A stretch of 64,000 bases of DNA from Lachnoclostridium sp. (GCA_023664665.1 JAMPEY010000010.1:1-64000); one strand, 5' to 3'. Numbered from the stretch's first letter, positions 1 to 9,636 are shown. The notes: a model not told the origin generated them from the letters alone. Numbers and translations are program-made.

Positions 1-269
1 ACGCGGTGAACAGGGAACTGCAGGAAATCCACAGGATGGTGGAGACGGTAAAGAAAGATCCGGAGGTGGTGGGAATGCACATAAAGATGGCGGATGAAAT
101 CATGAGGATGGCGCAGAAAATCACGAGGCAGGAAGAAGAGAACGCAAAGCAGGCGGAAGAGATCACGAGGCAGGCGGAAGAGATCGCAAAGCAGGAAGAA
201 GAGAACACAAGGCTGAGAGAGGAACTTGCGCTGCTAAAAGGTATGGAAAAACCGGAGGAGCATATTTAA
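1..269 (+). CDS. C-terminal fragment of a coiled-coil protein (gene runs off the left edge)
   Basis: The frame is open from the window edge to a TAA at 267-269, so only the C-terminal part of about 88 residues is seen. It is highly charged, with heptad-like runs of QEEEN, KQAEE and TRQAEE, and is a predicted coiled coil. Similar Glu/Gln/Arg-rich tails occur at the end of Rpn/PD-(D/E)XK nuclease-transposase family proteins common in Lachnospiraceae, but the nuclease part lies outside the window, so that identity is inference. The internal GTG at 6 is probably not a real start. A hairpin with a T-rich tail follows. Confidence 0.55.
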   Translation, partial: AVNRELQEIHRMVETVKKDPEVVGMHIKMADEIMRMAQKITRQEEENAKQAEEITRQAEEIAKQEEENTRLREELALLKGMEKPEEHI

Positions 270-283
270 TAGTATCATGCTCA

Positions 284-330
284 AAGAAGGGGGAGAGGCT
301 GCGGTCTCTTCCTTTTCTTTTTGTTTATTT
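284..330 (+). terminator. Putative intrinsic terminator after the coiled-coil fragment
   Basis: A purine-rich arm (AAGAAGGGGGAGAG) faces a pyrimidine arm (CTCTTCCTTTTCTT) across an 8-nt loop, with G-T and A-C imperfections, followed by TTTTGTTTATTTT. Confidence 0.5.
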
Positions 331-472
331 TGGTAATATAGTTACAGCCATTTTTACTGATATAGCGCTGTTTTGATATAGTAAATATTACTAAAATACG
401 AAATAAAAAACTAGGGAAAATATACAAAAAATAATAATTGGACATTCAGCCGGACGAAAGCAATTGATAACT

Positions 473-499
473 TTGACAAAACATGATAAAATCTAAATA
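473..499 (+). promoter_or_regulatory. Weak promoter candidate upstream of the pectate lyase gene
   Basis: TTGACA at 473-478 is a perfect -35, but the best -10 (TAAATA, 494-499) sits at a short 15-bp spacing. The rest of the 340-nt gap from 270 to 611 is AT-rich with no gene. I looked for a c-di-GMP riboswitch here and saw no match to the consensus. Confidence 0.3.
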
Positions 500-611
500 T
501 CAATGTGGGTAATTTGCATAGATACAGAAAGAATATTGATAAATGATGCGGTAGAACCGTAAACACCATGGGACATTGAAATATGTCAAGTGGAGAAAGA
601 AGGAGGGTATA

Positions 612-3600
612 ATGAAAAAAGAAGTGAGAAGAACGAAAGGAAGGATGCTGGCCCTGATGCTGGCGGTGTGTATGCTGCTTGGTACACTTCCGGCAGAGCT
701 GTTCGGGGGGGTGACTGCGGTATGGGCTGCAGCATCAAGTGCTGAAACATATGTTAAATATGATCAGGGCGAGTGGGAAAATAATACCCGAACGACAACT
801 TGGGATTTTACGACAAATAATGTGGGCAATAAGGGAATCACAGTAAATGCGAATGAGACCTTATGCAATATTATTTGTGTATCTGGAAAAATATCAATGA
901 AAAAAACCCAAGCGGAAGGGCTGTCATTGGGAGACGGTTCAGTGATTAAGATACCCATGGATGCTAATACGGAGACAGTGGCTGTTACCATAGAGGTTAA
1001 TGGAAACAAGAAAGATCGATATTATGATATTGCCGGTACGAAACTGTATCAGCAGGCTCCAAGCGACGGAGAATTGGGATGTCAGCAGGGAGATTCTGCT
1101 ACGGTGTCTTCTACTGCTTTTACAGATGGATACTTGCAAATTACTGCAAGTGGCGGAGAGTGCAAAACACAAAAAATTACCATTGTGGAAACAAAGAAAA
1201 GCATTACAAATCCCGATATTACCTATGCAATCAATGTCACCGACGGTACCGGTGCTGCGGAGGGTGCAGCAAGCGCAGTGACCGTTAAAGACAGTGACTC
1301 TAATGAAGCTGCGCCTGAAGGAGCGGAAATAACCGTTACGGCAGCAGCAGCCGCAGAAGGTATGAAGTTTACCGGATGGACAGGAACATATAGTGAGGGT
1401 GAAGAGACTAAAAATATTGAATTTGCGGATGCGACGCAGGCAACTACTACTTTCACCATGCCGGCGGCAGATGTAACCCTTACGACAAGTTACGCAGATG
1501 CATCAAGCTTTCATACAGTTACATGGACATGCGACGGCGGCACGGCGAAGACAAAAGATGCAGCCGAAGGAGATACCGTTACCATCACCGCGGACAAAAT
1601 CCCCGGCAAGGAATTTACCGGCTGGACGGTGACTTCCGGCAATCTGACTTTGGAGGATGCTACAGTGGAGACACTGACATTCACCATGCCTGCAGTGGAT
1701 GTGACGCTTGAGGCAACTTATAAGACCGTAGTGGTTGTTGAGTACAATATTACGGCAACCAATTGTACCGTGACGGACGCAGACGGCGCTTCCCTCACAA
1801 AAGCAGAGGAAGGCAAGGTATTGACCGTGCAGGCGGATGCGGCTCCGAATGGTCAGGAATTTGACAAGTGGGAAGTGACTCCCAATACTGTAACTTTAAC
1901 TAATGATGCCGCGGAAGCAGGCAAGGCAACATTCACCATGCCTGCAGCGGATGTAACGATTAAGGCAAACTACAAGAATATCACAGTAGTGGAACCGGAT
2001 ACGGGCACATCCTCCGATGTGAAGGATGTTGTGATGGATAAAACCGCGAAGCCTGTATTTACCAATCAAGCAGGAACGGAAGTTTCCGGCCGGATTATCA
2101 TTCATGCCGGGAAGCAGGCGGATACATCAGGTCTGAGCGCTTCCGCTCAGGCGAAGATAGAAACGCTGATTTCGGATCTTTCGACGGAAGACAAAGCCAA
2201 GGTAGTGACCGTTTGCTATGATATCAATGCTTATAAGGAGACGGTAGATGTGGCAAATAAGGTCAGCATGACAGGAAAGGTAAAGATTAAATTTGACTAT
2301 CCCAATGGTGTGACTTCAAGGAATACGATTTATGCCCTGCATGAGGACAAAGAAGTCGCAGTGGAGAAAAAGAGCGACTGCTTCTGGGTGGAAGCGGACG
2401 GTTTCAGCCCTTATACCATTGTGATTAAGCCGGTGGCGGAGTCTGGTGTTACCATCACAAGGGAAGGCGGCTATGAAGAGGGCGCTTTCGCTGAATGGGA
2501 GCCGGTGGCAGGAGCAAACGGGTATCGGGCATATGTGTCCCAGAGTGCTACAGAGTTTCCTGCAAAGAGCATTGACAATGAGCTGCTCCGTCAATATGAG
2601 GATCATTGGCGTGTGGATACTGTCGGATTAAAGGCAGGAACCTATTATATCAAAGTGGAAGCGGTAACGATTGATGCCACTACCAAGGAAATTACCCCCA
2701 TCGGGGAAGCGGTGACGGCTGCTTTGACAGTGACCGGCTATGACCGTACAGGCTTTGCGTTCTCCAAAGGTTCCGGTTCCAAGTATTCCGGCACCGGGCT
2801 GGGCGCATACAATAATGACGGTACGCTGAAGCAGAACGCACAGGTGATTTATGTGACGGCGGGCACCGCTAAAACCTGTAAAGCCATGATTCACTCAAAC
2901 GGTGCAAATAAGGACGCGGTAGAAGTAACAGGCCTGCAGTCCATCCTTGATGCGAAGCAGAAGGCCGGCACGGAGAACGACATTCTGGATATCCGTATCA
3001 TCGGCTGCATCAAGAAAGAGGATTTGGACCATATTTCTTCCAAGGCGGAAGGACTTCAGATCAAAGGAAAAGCAAATTATAATGACATGAATATCACCAT
3101 CGAAGGAATCGGTGAGGACGCAGCGGTTCACGGCTTCGGATTCTTGGTAAGAAACTGCGCCAATGTGGAATTCCGTAACTTTGCGGTGATGGCATTTATG
3201 GATGACGGTATCTCTCTGGATACGGCAAACAGCAATATCTGGATACACGATATGGATCTTTTCTATGGCTCCACCGGCGGTGACGCTGACCAGGCAAAGG
3301 GTGACGGCTCTGTCGATGTGAAGGGGAAATCCACTTATATCACCATATCCTACAACCATTTCTGGGATTCCGGAAAATGTTCCCTTTGTGGAATGGGTGA
3401 CAGTGAAGAATTTATGGTTACCTACCACCACAACTGGTTTGACCATTCCGATTCCAGACATGCCCGCGTCAGAGTGGGAAGCATTCATTTTTACAATAAC
3501 TACTACGACGGCAACTCCAAATACGGCGTAGGCGTGACAAAGGCAAGCTCCGCCTTTGTGGAGGCAAACTACTTCAGGAATTGTAAATATCCCATGCTGA

Positions 3601-6600
3601 TTTCCCAACAGGGCTCGGATATTGCACCTCCCGCAGAGGCAAAGGGCACCTTCTCGGGCGAACCCGGCGGTATGATTAAGGCATACAATAATATAGTAGT
3701 AGGTCCCACCCGTCTGATTTATGCCAATGCGAACGCAGGCGTACAGGGCGCTACCGGACCGAGGGATAACAAGCAGTTTGACGCATATCTTGCTTCTACG
3801 AGAGACGAAAAGGTGGATGGCGACGATTATGTAACGGCGTACGGCGGAACACCCTATAACAATTTTGATACCAGCTATGACCTTGGAGTGACGGCAGCTC
3901 AGATTGACCGTCCGGAAGATGTTCCCGATATCGTTACCGCAAAAGCGGGACGCTTGAACGGCGGCGACTTTAAGTGGACTTTCACGGATGCGGACGACAA
4001 GGATTATAGCGTAAATACAGCATTAAAGGCAGCGGTAGTGGGTTATACCTCTCCCGTGAAAGCAGTGGGCGGCATCAACGGCGTGACTTCCAAGCCCGGA
4101 ACCGGCGATGGTGGCGACTATGAAGGAGGAAACGACGACCCCGATGACGGAGGCGATACCGGAAACGGCGATGACCCGATATTGAGCACTGGAACCGTGC
4201 ACAACTTTACCACGGACGGTATGGCAAGTGACTATTACAAGATAACAGGCAAGATGCAGAGTAAGCCCACCACTATAACTTACGGTGGACTGACCCTGAC
4301 CAAGGCTATGAAGATGGAGAGCGCCACATCGATTACCTTCACTACGGGAAGCTCCGGAACACTGATTCTGGTTCAGGGGTCGGGTAAGAAGACTAAGGTA
4401 GATGGGGATAACTATACATCTGACGCAAGCGGTGTGCTGAAAGTGGAAAATCTGAAAGCAGGCGCTCATGAAATTACAAAAGGCGATCAAACCGATTTGT
4501 ACTATATTGCATTTCTGCCGGATGGGACAGAGGATCCCAATCCTCCCGCAGAGGGCAGCTATAAGATAACCGTGACAAGCGGTACGGCAAGCAAGACGAG
4601 CGCTAAGAAGGGCGAGCTTATTACCATCAGCGCAAAAACCGTTTCCGGACAGGAATTTGTAGAGTGGGAGGTAACATCCGGAAATGTTACTCTGGCAAAT
4701 GCGAAATCGGCAACCACAACCTTTACCATGCCCGCAGGAGCGGTAACGGTTAAGGCAACCTACAAGACGGCTGATACGCCCGTAGTGCCCGACAACCCCG
4801 ATGATCCTACAAGTGGGGATTTTGAACTCAATGTAGGTACGGATCTTGCGAATAACGACTATAGGGCAACATTTGAGAAGAACGGATTTACCATTCTGGC
4901 TGGGGCTGAGACAGGTCCCAACAGCAAGGGTGAAATAGTCGGCACACAAAATGTCGTAGTGGAGAAAGGTGAAGCAACCGTAGGCGGTGTAAAGTACAGC
5001 AAGAGAATGAAGACCGGCGGAGCGGGCACCGCAGATTACAGAAGCATCCGCTTTACCACCACCGATGCCGCAACCGTAACGATTGTGGCGGTAAGCTCCA
5101 ACAGCAGCAACTCCCGCGTTATGGGAATCAGCGACGGCACTCTGGAGGACGGAAAGCTGGTCGATTTTGCTACCAAGGATGTGGGCGGCACAGCGTCTAC
5201 CTATACCTTTAAGCTGAGTGGGGCAGGAACTTATTACATTCATTCTCAGTCGGGCGGTCTGAACTTCTACTACATTGGTGTGAAATACGCCAAGCAGGGA
5301 GAGTCAGGCAGCCGAGTGGATGACGAAGTGCGTGAGCAGGCTCCGGACTTTGTAGAGGGAGACCTCTATGTATCCACCAAGGGTACAAATACGGCAGTGG
5401 GAAGCTTTGACGACCCCATGGATTTAAAGACCGCACTGGAAAGCATCACTCCGGGTCACACGATCTGGATGTTCTCCGGCACCTATTATGCATATGACAT
5501 GTATGAGGAGCCCATTATCATTGCGGAGAGCAACAGCGGAACTGCTGATGCCATGAAGAAGATCAGCAGCATCAACGGCAAGAGGGTGACGATTGATTTT
5601 GACGGCATGGAAGAGCTTAGCACCAACAGGGGAATTACCTTGGACGGCTCCTATTGGCACTTCTATGACATTGATATCTGCAATGCCGGGGACAACGGTA
5701 TGCTGTTGTCCGGTGACCATAATAAGATTGAATTGTGTCAGTTCTATAAGAATCACGACACAGGCTTACAGTTGAGCAGATTTAACACAGGCTATGCAAG
5801 TAAGGATTTGTGGCCTTCCGACAACTATATCCTGAACTGCACGGCATTTGACAACAAGGATGAGGCAACATCCGAGAACGCGGACGGTTTTGCGGCGAAG
5901 CTGACCTGCGGCGAGGGCAATGTGTTCGACGGATGTATCGCATATTGCAACAGTGACGACGGCTGGGATCTCTTTGCCAAGGAAGCTACGGGTTCCATCG
6001 GACAGGTGACGATTAGGAATTGCATTTCCTTTGCAAACGGCAAGCTTACCGACGGCACCGGCTCTGCTGACGGAGACATGAACGGCTTCAAGCTGGGCGG
6101 TTCCGGCGTGGCAACGGATCATATCGTGGAGAACTGTCTGGCGTTCAACAACGGCGCTACAGGATTCACGGATAACAACAATCCGGGCAGCCATATCATT
6201 AAAAACTGCACCACGGTAAACAACGGCAAGTATGATACAACAAAAGCAAACCTGATGATTTACAGGGCTGCACGCACTGCACAGTATACCAACCTGTTAT
6301 CCATGGTGGAGAGCAAGGGCGCGGCAACGGACCAGTTCCAGGGCGTGCTGAACAACAGCCTGTACCATTACAAAGACGCCAAGGACGGCAAGGATGGCAG
6401 CAGTTATTATTGGGTAAATCAATATACCTTTGTAGGCGACAAGGAGAAGTACACAGGTTCCGAGCACGCGCAGTATACGGTTACCAACGACGATTTTGTC
6501 AATGTGACGATTCCCGGATATAACGCCGCAAAGAGCACTTATACCGCAAATTACCACGAGATTTTCAGAAATCCTGACGGCAGCATTAATGTGGACGGTC

Positions 6601-8060
6601 TCTTTGAAGTAAAGAAGGAAAGTCCTCTCTATACCGCAGGTAAGGACGGCGGTTATATCGGCGCGAAGTTCTCGGTGGACGGCGCACCCAAGACCTATAC
6701 CGTATCCGTGGAGAGCGGAAGCGCATCTCCTGTGAAAGCGGAGGCAGGCGCAACCGTGACCATTACGGCGGACGAAGTGCCCGGCATGGAATTTACCCAC
6801 TGGACCGTAAAGACGGGAAGCGTAACCTTAGCAAGCGAAACAAGCGCAGAAACCACATTCACCATGCCTGCAAGTCTGGTAGAAATCGTGGCAGAGTATG
6901 AGAAGGTGCAGGCGCCGGTTTACAATATTGCCATTACCGGAGGAAGCGCTACACCTACACAGGCAGAAGCAGGCACGAAAGTAACGATTACGGCGGCTGC
7001 GGCTCCGGCAGGAAAGGTATTTGACCGCTGGGTAGTGAAAGCAGGAGGCATCACTCTGGCGGATGCTACAAGTCAGACGACAACCTTTACCATGGGCAGC
7101 GCGCTTGTGGAATTGGAGGCAACATACAAGGATGCTCCGACGGAACCTACGAATCCGACAGAGCCTACCAATCCCACGGAACCTACGGATCCGACGGAAC
7201 CCACGGATCCGACGAATCCTGATACGCCTGTAACACCCGGCGATTCGGATGATGATGATGACGATGACGATGATGACGACGACGATGATGATTACGAGGC
7301 TCCCGGAGACCGGACCGTGACAGGCGACATGTCAACCGTTACGGATGTAGAAGTAATCGGCAACACGGTATTCACAAGACCCAACGGATTACAGGCATTG
7401 GGAAATATCATTATCCATGCGGAGCCCGGAAATCCCACCAAGGCTATTTTGGCATTGGTTGAGGAATACATCAAGACGGCAAAAAATCCGTCCAAGGTCA
7501 TCGTACAGTATTATGACATCAAGGCATACGAAGGTTCTATAGACATCAATAATGTGGTTGCAATGAATGGAAAGGTTAGGATAAAATTCCGGTATCCGGC
7601 AGGAGTGACCAGAAACAGCCATGAAATTATCGCATTGCATAACACCACTCCTATTGCGGTAGACAAGAGGAACGACTGCTTCTGGATTACGGCGGACGGT
7701 TTCAGCCCTTACACCATTATTTACCGGCCTACGGATGTTCAGAAGAGTGCGGTAACAGGCGACTCCGAAGTAACAGCCGAGCCGGGTAATAGCGGAGCGG
7801 CCGGAGCAGGCAATGCTGGAGCAGCCGGGTCGGATAATAGCGGAGCGGCCAAACCGGGCAATGCCGGAGCGGCGGCAGATGCGGCAAATGCGGCAAATGA
7901 CCTTGTTATCGGAGGCTCTGCTGCGGCAATCACGACGCCACAGCCCCAGACCAGCGGAAATTCCGGAACGATTTATGTGTTTGTCGGAATAGCTCTGCTG
8001 GCAGCCGTAGCAGCTATGGCATATGGAATTATCGTATTACGCAAGAAGAAAGAGGATTAA
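612..8060 (+). CDS. Giant multidomain surface pectate lyase (PL1-like plus PL9-like)
   Basis: A 2482-residue exported enzyme for pectate/homogalacturonan breakdown. The start at 612 follows AGGAGGG; an in-frame ATG at 576 has no such site. Residues 1-41 form a signal peptide. Order: N-terminal beta domain; three InlB/Flg_new-type repeats (about 200-455) ending in TFTMPA; a domain with the motif DGFSPYTI; an Fn3-like domain (about 610-710); a PL1 parallel beta-helix (about 713-1156) with HHNWFDHSDSRHARVRVG carrying the expected catalytic Arg; two beta domains with another repeat between; a PL9 beta-helix (about 1586-2030) with ENADGFAAKLTCGEGN then NSDDGWDLF; two more repeats; a PTEPT linker, 15 Asp, a second DGFSPYTI domain, and a Gly/Ala linker. 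It ends in a membrane helix and RKKKED. No LPXTG is seen, though QPQTSG lies at the sorting-signal position. Two catalytic modules in one chain suggest combined attack on pectin. Exact substrate is inference. Confidence 0.88.
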   Translation: MKKEVRRTKGRMLALMLAVCMLLGTLPAELFGGVTAVWAAASSAETYVKYDQGEWENNTRTTTWDFTTNNVGNKGITVNANETLCNIICVSGKISMKKTQAEGLSLGDGSVIKIPMDANTETVAVTIEVNGNKKDRYYDIAGTKLYQQAPSDGELGCQQGDSATVSSTAFTDGYLQITASGGECKTQKITIVETKKSITNPDITYAINVTDGTGAAEGAASAVTVKDSDSNEAAPEGAEITVTAAAAAEGMKFTGWTGTYSEGEETKNIEFADATQATTTFTMPAADVTLTTSYADASSFHTVTWTCDGGTAKTKDAAEGDTVTITADKIPGKEFTGWTVTSGNLTLEDATVETLTFTMPAVDVTLEATYKTVVVVEYNITATNCTVTDADGASLTKAEEGKVLTVQADAAPNGQEFDKWEVTPNTVTLTNDAAEAGKATFTMPAADVTIKANYKNITVVEPDTGTSSDVKDVVMDKTAKPVFTNQAGTEVSGRIIIHAGKQADTSGLSASAQAKIETLISDLSTEDKAKVVTVCYDINAYKETVDVANKVSMTGKVKIKFDYPNGVTSRNTIYALHEDKEVAVEKKSDCFWVEADGFSPYTIVIKPVAESGVTITREGGYEEGAFAEWEPVAGANGYRAYVSQSATEFPAKSIDNELLRQYEDHWRVDTVGLKAGTYYIKVEAVTIDATTKEITPIGEAVTAALTVTGYDRTGFAFSKGSGSKYSGTGLGAYNNDGTLKQNAQVIYVTAGTAKTCKAMIHSNGANKDAVEVTGLQSILDAKQKAGTENDILDIRIIGCIKKEDLDHISSKAEGLQIKGKANYNDMNITIEGIGEDAAVHGFGFLVRNCANVEFRNFAVMAFMDDGISLDTANSNIWIHDMDLFYGSTGGDADQAKGDGSVDVKGKSTYITISYNHFWDSGKCSLCGMGDSEEFMVTYHHNWFDHSDSRHARVRVGSIHFYNNYYDGNSKYGVGVTKASSAFVEANYFRNCKYPMLISQQGSDIAPPAEAKGTFSGEPGGMIKAYNNIVVGPTRLIYANANAGVQGATGPRDNKQFDAYLASTRDEKVDGDDYVTAYGGTPYNNFDTSYDLGVTAAQIDRPEDVPDIVTAKAGRLNGGDFKWTFTDADDKDYSVNTALKAAVVGYTSPVKAVGGINGVTSKPGTGDGGDYEGGNDDPDDGGDTGNGDDPILSTGTVHNFTTDGMASDYYKITGKMQSKPTTITYGGLTLTKAMKMESATSITFTTGSSGTLILVQGSGKKTKVDGDNYTSDASGVLKVENLKAGAHEITKGDQTDLYYIAFLPDGTEDPNPPAEGSYKITVTSGTASKTSAKKGELITISAKTVSGQEFVEWEVTSGNVTLANAKSATTTFTMPAGAVTVKATYKTADTPVVPDNPDDPTSGDFELNVGTDLANNDYRATFEKNGFTILAGAETGPNSKGEIVGTQNVVVEKGEATVGGVKYSKRMKTGGAGTADYRSIRFTTTDAATVTIVAVSSNSSNSRVMGISDGTLEDGKLVDFATKDVGGTASTYTFKLSGAGTYYIHSQSGGLNFYYIGVKYAKQGESGSRVDDEVREQAPDFVEGDLYVSTKGTNTAVGSFDDPMDLKTALESITPGHTIWMFSGTYYAYDMYEEPIIIAESNSGTADAMKKISSINGKRVTIDFDGMEELSTNRGITLDGSYWHFYDIDICNAGDNGMLLSGDHNKIELCQFYKNHDTGLQLSRFNTGYASKDLWPSDNYILNCTAFDNKDEATSENADGFAAKLTCGEGNVFDGCIAYCNSDDGWDLFAKEATGSIGQVTIRNCISFANGKLTDGTGSADGDMNGFKLGGSGVATDHIVENCLAFNNGATGFTDNNNPGSHIIKNCTTVNNGKYDTTKANLMIYRAARTAQYTNLLSMVESKGAATDQFQGVLNNSLYHYKDAKDGKDGSSYYWVNQYTFVGDKEKYTGSEHAQYTVTNDDFVNVTIPGYNAAKSTYTANYHEIFRNPDGSINVDGLFEVKKESPLYTAGKDGGYIGAKFSVDGAPKTYTVSVESGSASPVKAEAGATVTITADEVPGMEFTHWTVKTGSVTLASETSAETTFTMPASLVEIVAEYEKVQAPVYNIAITGGSATPTQAEAGTKVTITAAAAPAGKVFDRWVVKAGGITLADATSQTTTFTMGSALVELEATYKDAPTEPTNPTEPTNPTEPTDPTEPTDPTNPDTPVTPGDSDDDDDDDDDDDDDDDYEAPGDRTVTGDMSTVTDVEVIGNTVFTRPNGLQALGNIIIHAEPGNPTKAILALVEEYIKTAKNPSKVIVQYYDIKAYEGSIDINNVVAMNGKVRIKFRYPAGVTRNSHEIIALHNTTPIAVDKRNDCFWITADGFSPYTIIYRPTDVQKSAVTGDSEVTAEPGNSGAAGAGNAGAAGSDNSGAAKPGNAGAAADAANAANDLVIGGSAAAITTPQPQTSGNSGTIYVFVGIALLAAVAAMAYGIIVLRKKKED
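7135..7292 (+). repeat. Thr-Pro-Glu linker repeats followed by a 15-Asp run
   Basis: Coding low-complexity stretch inside the pectate lyase. About ten triplet units of PTE/PTN/PTD type are followed by GAT/GAC codons encoding 15 consecutive Asp (7248-7292). The Asp run could bind calcium, which pectate lyases need, or act as a charged spacer; both are inference. Such repeats tend to vary in length between strains. Confidence 0.85.
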
Positions 8061-8091
8061 TCGAAAGACAGAAGACTAATCAAAAGACAGA

Positions 8092-8122
8092 CCCGCTGCA
8101 TAAAAAGCAGCGGGTTTGTTTT
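8092..8122 (+). terminator. Intrinsic terminator after the pectate lyase gene
   Basis: CCCGCTGC and GCAGCGGG form a perfect 8-bp stem around ATAAAAA, followed by TTTGTTTT. Confidence 0.85.
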
Positions 8123-8153
8123 GGCTTGTTTTGGCTTGTTTCCTAAAAAGGGC

Positions 8154-8182
8154 TTGACATTTCAGAGCGCAGTCAATATCAT
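8154..8182 (+). promoter_or_regulatory. Sigma-70 type promoter for azlCD
   Basis: TTGACA (8154-8159), a 17-bp spacer and TATCAT (8177-8182). A small CAGAC-AAAA-GTCTG hairpin lies between it and the ribosome binding site of azlC. Confidence 0.75.
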
Positions 8183-8238
8183 AGATAAGGCGAAAGTACA
8201 GCAGCACAGACAAAAGTCTGGCTATGCGGAGGATGACA

Positions 8239-8991
8239 ATGAAAACACATGAGGATACCTATTCTTTGAGAAAAGCGGAAAACGGACGCATATTCCGTGA
8301 GGGAATGCGGGACGGGGTTCCTATAGGCATCGGATATCTGGCGGTATCCTTTTCCTTGGGAATTGCGGCAAAGAATGCCGGATTAACGCCGTTTCAGGGT
8401 TTTCTGGCAAGCTTTCTCATCAATGCGTCCGCCGGCGAGTATGCGGGATTCACCTTAATCGCGGCGGGAGGTACTTATCTGGAAATGGTGGTAATGACTT
8501 TGGTGGTCAACGCCAGATATCTGTTGATGAGCTGCGCCATGAGCCAGCGGGTGGAGCCTAAGCTTCCATGGTATCACCGCCTGCTTATGGCTTACGATAT
8601 CACGGATGAGCTGTTTGCCATTGCCATATCGAGACCGGGTTATCTGAATCCCAATTACACCTATGGGGCGGTGCTGACGGCGGCTCCCGGCTGGGCTGTG
8701 GGAACCGCGCTGGGATGTATTGCGGGGAATCTGATGCCCCTGCGCCTTGTGAGTGCATTCAGCGTCGCCCTGTTTGGGATGTTCCTTGCGGTGATTATTC
8801 CCCCTGCCCGAAAGAACCATGTGATTGCGGGATTAATCCTCTTTTGCTTTGCCGCAAGCTATGCAGCGTCCCATCTTCCGGGGATTGCTTCCGTTTCCGA
8901 TGGGACCAAGACCATTGTTTTAACGGTGGCCATTTCCGCCATAGCGGCGGTCCTGTTCCCCAAAAAGGAAGAAAGTGAGGCGATGCAATGA
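8239..8991 (+). CDS. azlC: AzlC family branched-chain amino acid exporter, large subunit
   Basis: A 250-residue polytopic membrane protein. The family pairs with AzlD to export branched-chain amino acids or analogues. Visible family features are REGMRDGVPIGIGYLAVSFS near the N terminus, the NASAGEYAGF segment, and NARYLLMSCAMSQ. The start at 8239 is preferred because GGAGG lies 6 nt upstream; an ATG at 8224 would overlap that site. The stop overlaps the start of azlD by 4 nt, so the two are translationally coupled. Substrate is known only from the family. Confidence 0.88.
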   Translation: MKTHEDTYSLRKAENGRIFREGMRDGVPIGIGYLAVSFSLGIAAKNAGLTPFQGFLASFLINASAGEYAGFTLIAAGGTYLEMVVMTLVVNARYLLMSCAMSQRVEPKLPWYHRLLMAYDITDELFAIAISRPGYLNPNYTYGAVLTAAPGWAVGTALGCIAGNLMPLRLVSAFSVALFGMFLAVIIPPARKNHVIAGLILFCFAASYAASHLPGIASVSDGTKTIVLTVAISAIAAVLFPKKEESEAMQ

Positions 8992-9293
8992 CGCAGAATA
9001 CTTATATTTACATTTTTATTATGGCGGCGGTGAGTTATGCCATCCGCATGATGCCGTTAACCTTTATCCGGACACAGATCAAGAATCCTTTTTTGCAGTC
9101 ATTTTTGTATTATGTTCCCTATGTGACGCTGGCGGTGATGACTTTCCCTGCGATATTGGACGCCACTCAGAGTCCCATATCGGGAGCGCTTGCTTTACTT
9201 GTGGGAATTGCTGCGGCATGGTTTGGCGCAAATTTATTTACGGTTGCCGTTTGTTGCTGCGCCGTGGTTTTTGTGGCGGAATTTTTTTGTTGA
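8988..9293 (+). CDS. azlD: AzlD family branched-chain amino acid exporter, small subunit
   Basis: A 101-residue protein with about four hydrophobic helices, the normal size for AzlD. The segment SYAIRMMPLTFI near the N terminus is typical of the family. It starts inside the last codons of azlC (ATGA overlap). Its TGA stop lies within the TTGACA -35 box of the hicAB promoter, so the two transcription units abut with no spacer and read-through from azlCD into hicAB is possible. Confidence 0.85.
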   Translation: MTQNTYIYIFIMAAVSYAIRMMPLTFIRTQIKNPFLQSFLYYVPYVTLAVMTFPAILDATQSPISGALALLVGIAAAWFGANLFTVAVCCCAVVFVAEFFC

Positions 9294-9318
9294 CAGAAGT
9301 GTGATAGAGTCATATAAT
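9290..9318 (+). promoter_or_regulatory. hicAB promoter
   Basis: TTGACA (9290-9295), a 17-bp spacer and TATAAT (9313-9318), a full consensus promoter. The -35 box includes the azlD stop codon. Confidence 0.85.
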
Positions 9319-9321
9319 ATA

Positions 9322-9346
9322 ATTGCAACTAAATAATAGTTGCAAT
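9322..9346. promoter_or_regulatory. Palindromic operator of hicAB
   Basis: ATTGCAACTA and TAGTTGCAAT are perfect 10-bp arms around a 5-bp centre, beginning 3 bp after the -10 box. The position fits repression by the ribbon-helix-helix domain of HicB. That HicB binds it is inference from the family. Confidence 0.75.
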
Positions 9347-9365
9347 ATCTGTTAGGTGGAATTTT

Positions 9366-9623
9366 ATGTCAAAAAAAGAAGATTTATTACAGAAACTATG
9401 CAAAAAACCGATACCAAAGAATTTTACCAAGGCGGAATTGGATATACTAATGAAAAAATGCGGATGTGAAAAATATTCGGGCGGAAGGGGTTCAAGCATT
9501 GCATTTTTTCACAAAGAAACAAATAGAATATTACAGTTTGATGAACCTCATCCGGGCAAGGAATTGTATATCTATCAAATTAAAATGACGATTCAATTTT
9601 TAAAAGAGATTGGCATATTGTAA
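9366..9623 (+). CDS. hicA: HicA-type mRNA interferase toxin
   Basis: An 85-residue protein of the HicA family, which cleaves mRNA through a dsRNA-binding-like fold. The N-terminal LLQKLCKKPIPKNFTKAELDILMKK, a GSS turn at GGRGSSIAFF and the C-terminal IKMTIQFLKEIGIL match the family layout. The catalytic His is expected after the GSS turn; the candidates are the His of FFHKE and of DEPHPGKE. AGGTGG lies just upstream of the start. The toxin gene precedes the antitoxin gene, the usual HicAB order. Confidence 0.82.
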   Translation: MSKKEDLLQKLCKKPIPKNFTKAELDILMKKCGCEKYSGGRGSSIAFFHKETNRILQFDEPHPGKELYIYQIKMTIQFLKEIGIL

Positions 9624-9636
9624 GGGAGGGCACATA

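Noticed and set aside
270..611. c-di-GMP riboswitch upstream of the pectate lyase, also sought at 36551-37002
   Set aside because: No GEMM-I or GEMM-II consensus core was found by eye.
576..611. ATG at 576 as start of the pectate lyase
   Set aside because: It lacks a good ribosome binding site and would place 12 charged residues before the normal signal peptide that begins at 612.
2895..5243. Long minus-strand open frames under the pectate lyase gene (2895-3608 and 4023-5243)
   Set aside because: They mirror the codon pattern of the plus-strand gene, have no ribosome binding site and encode no recognisable protein.
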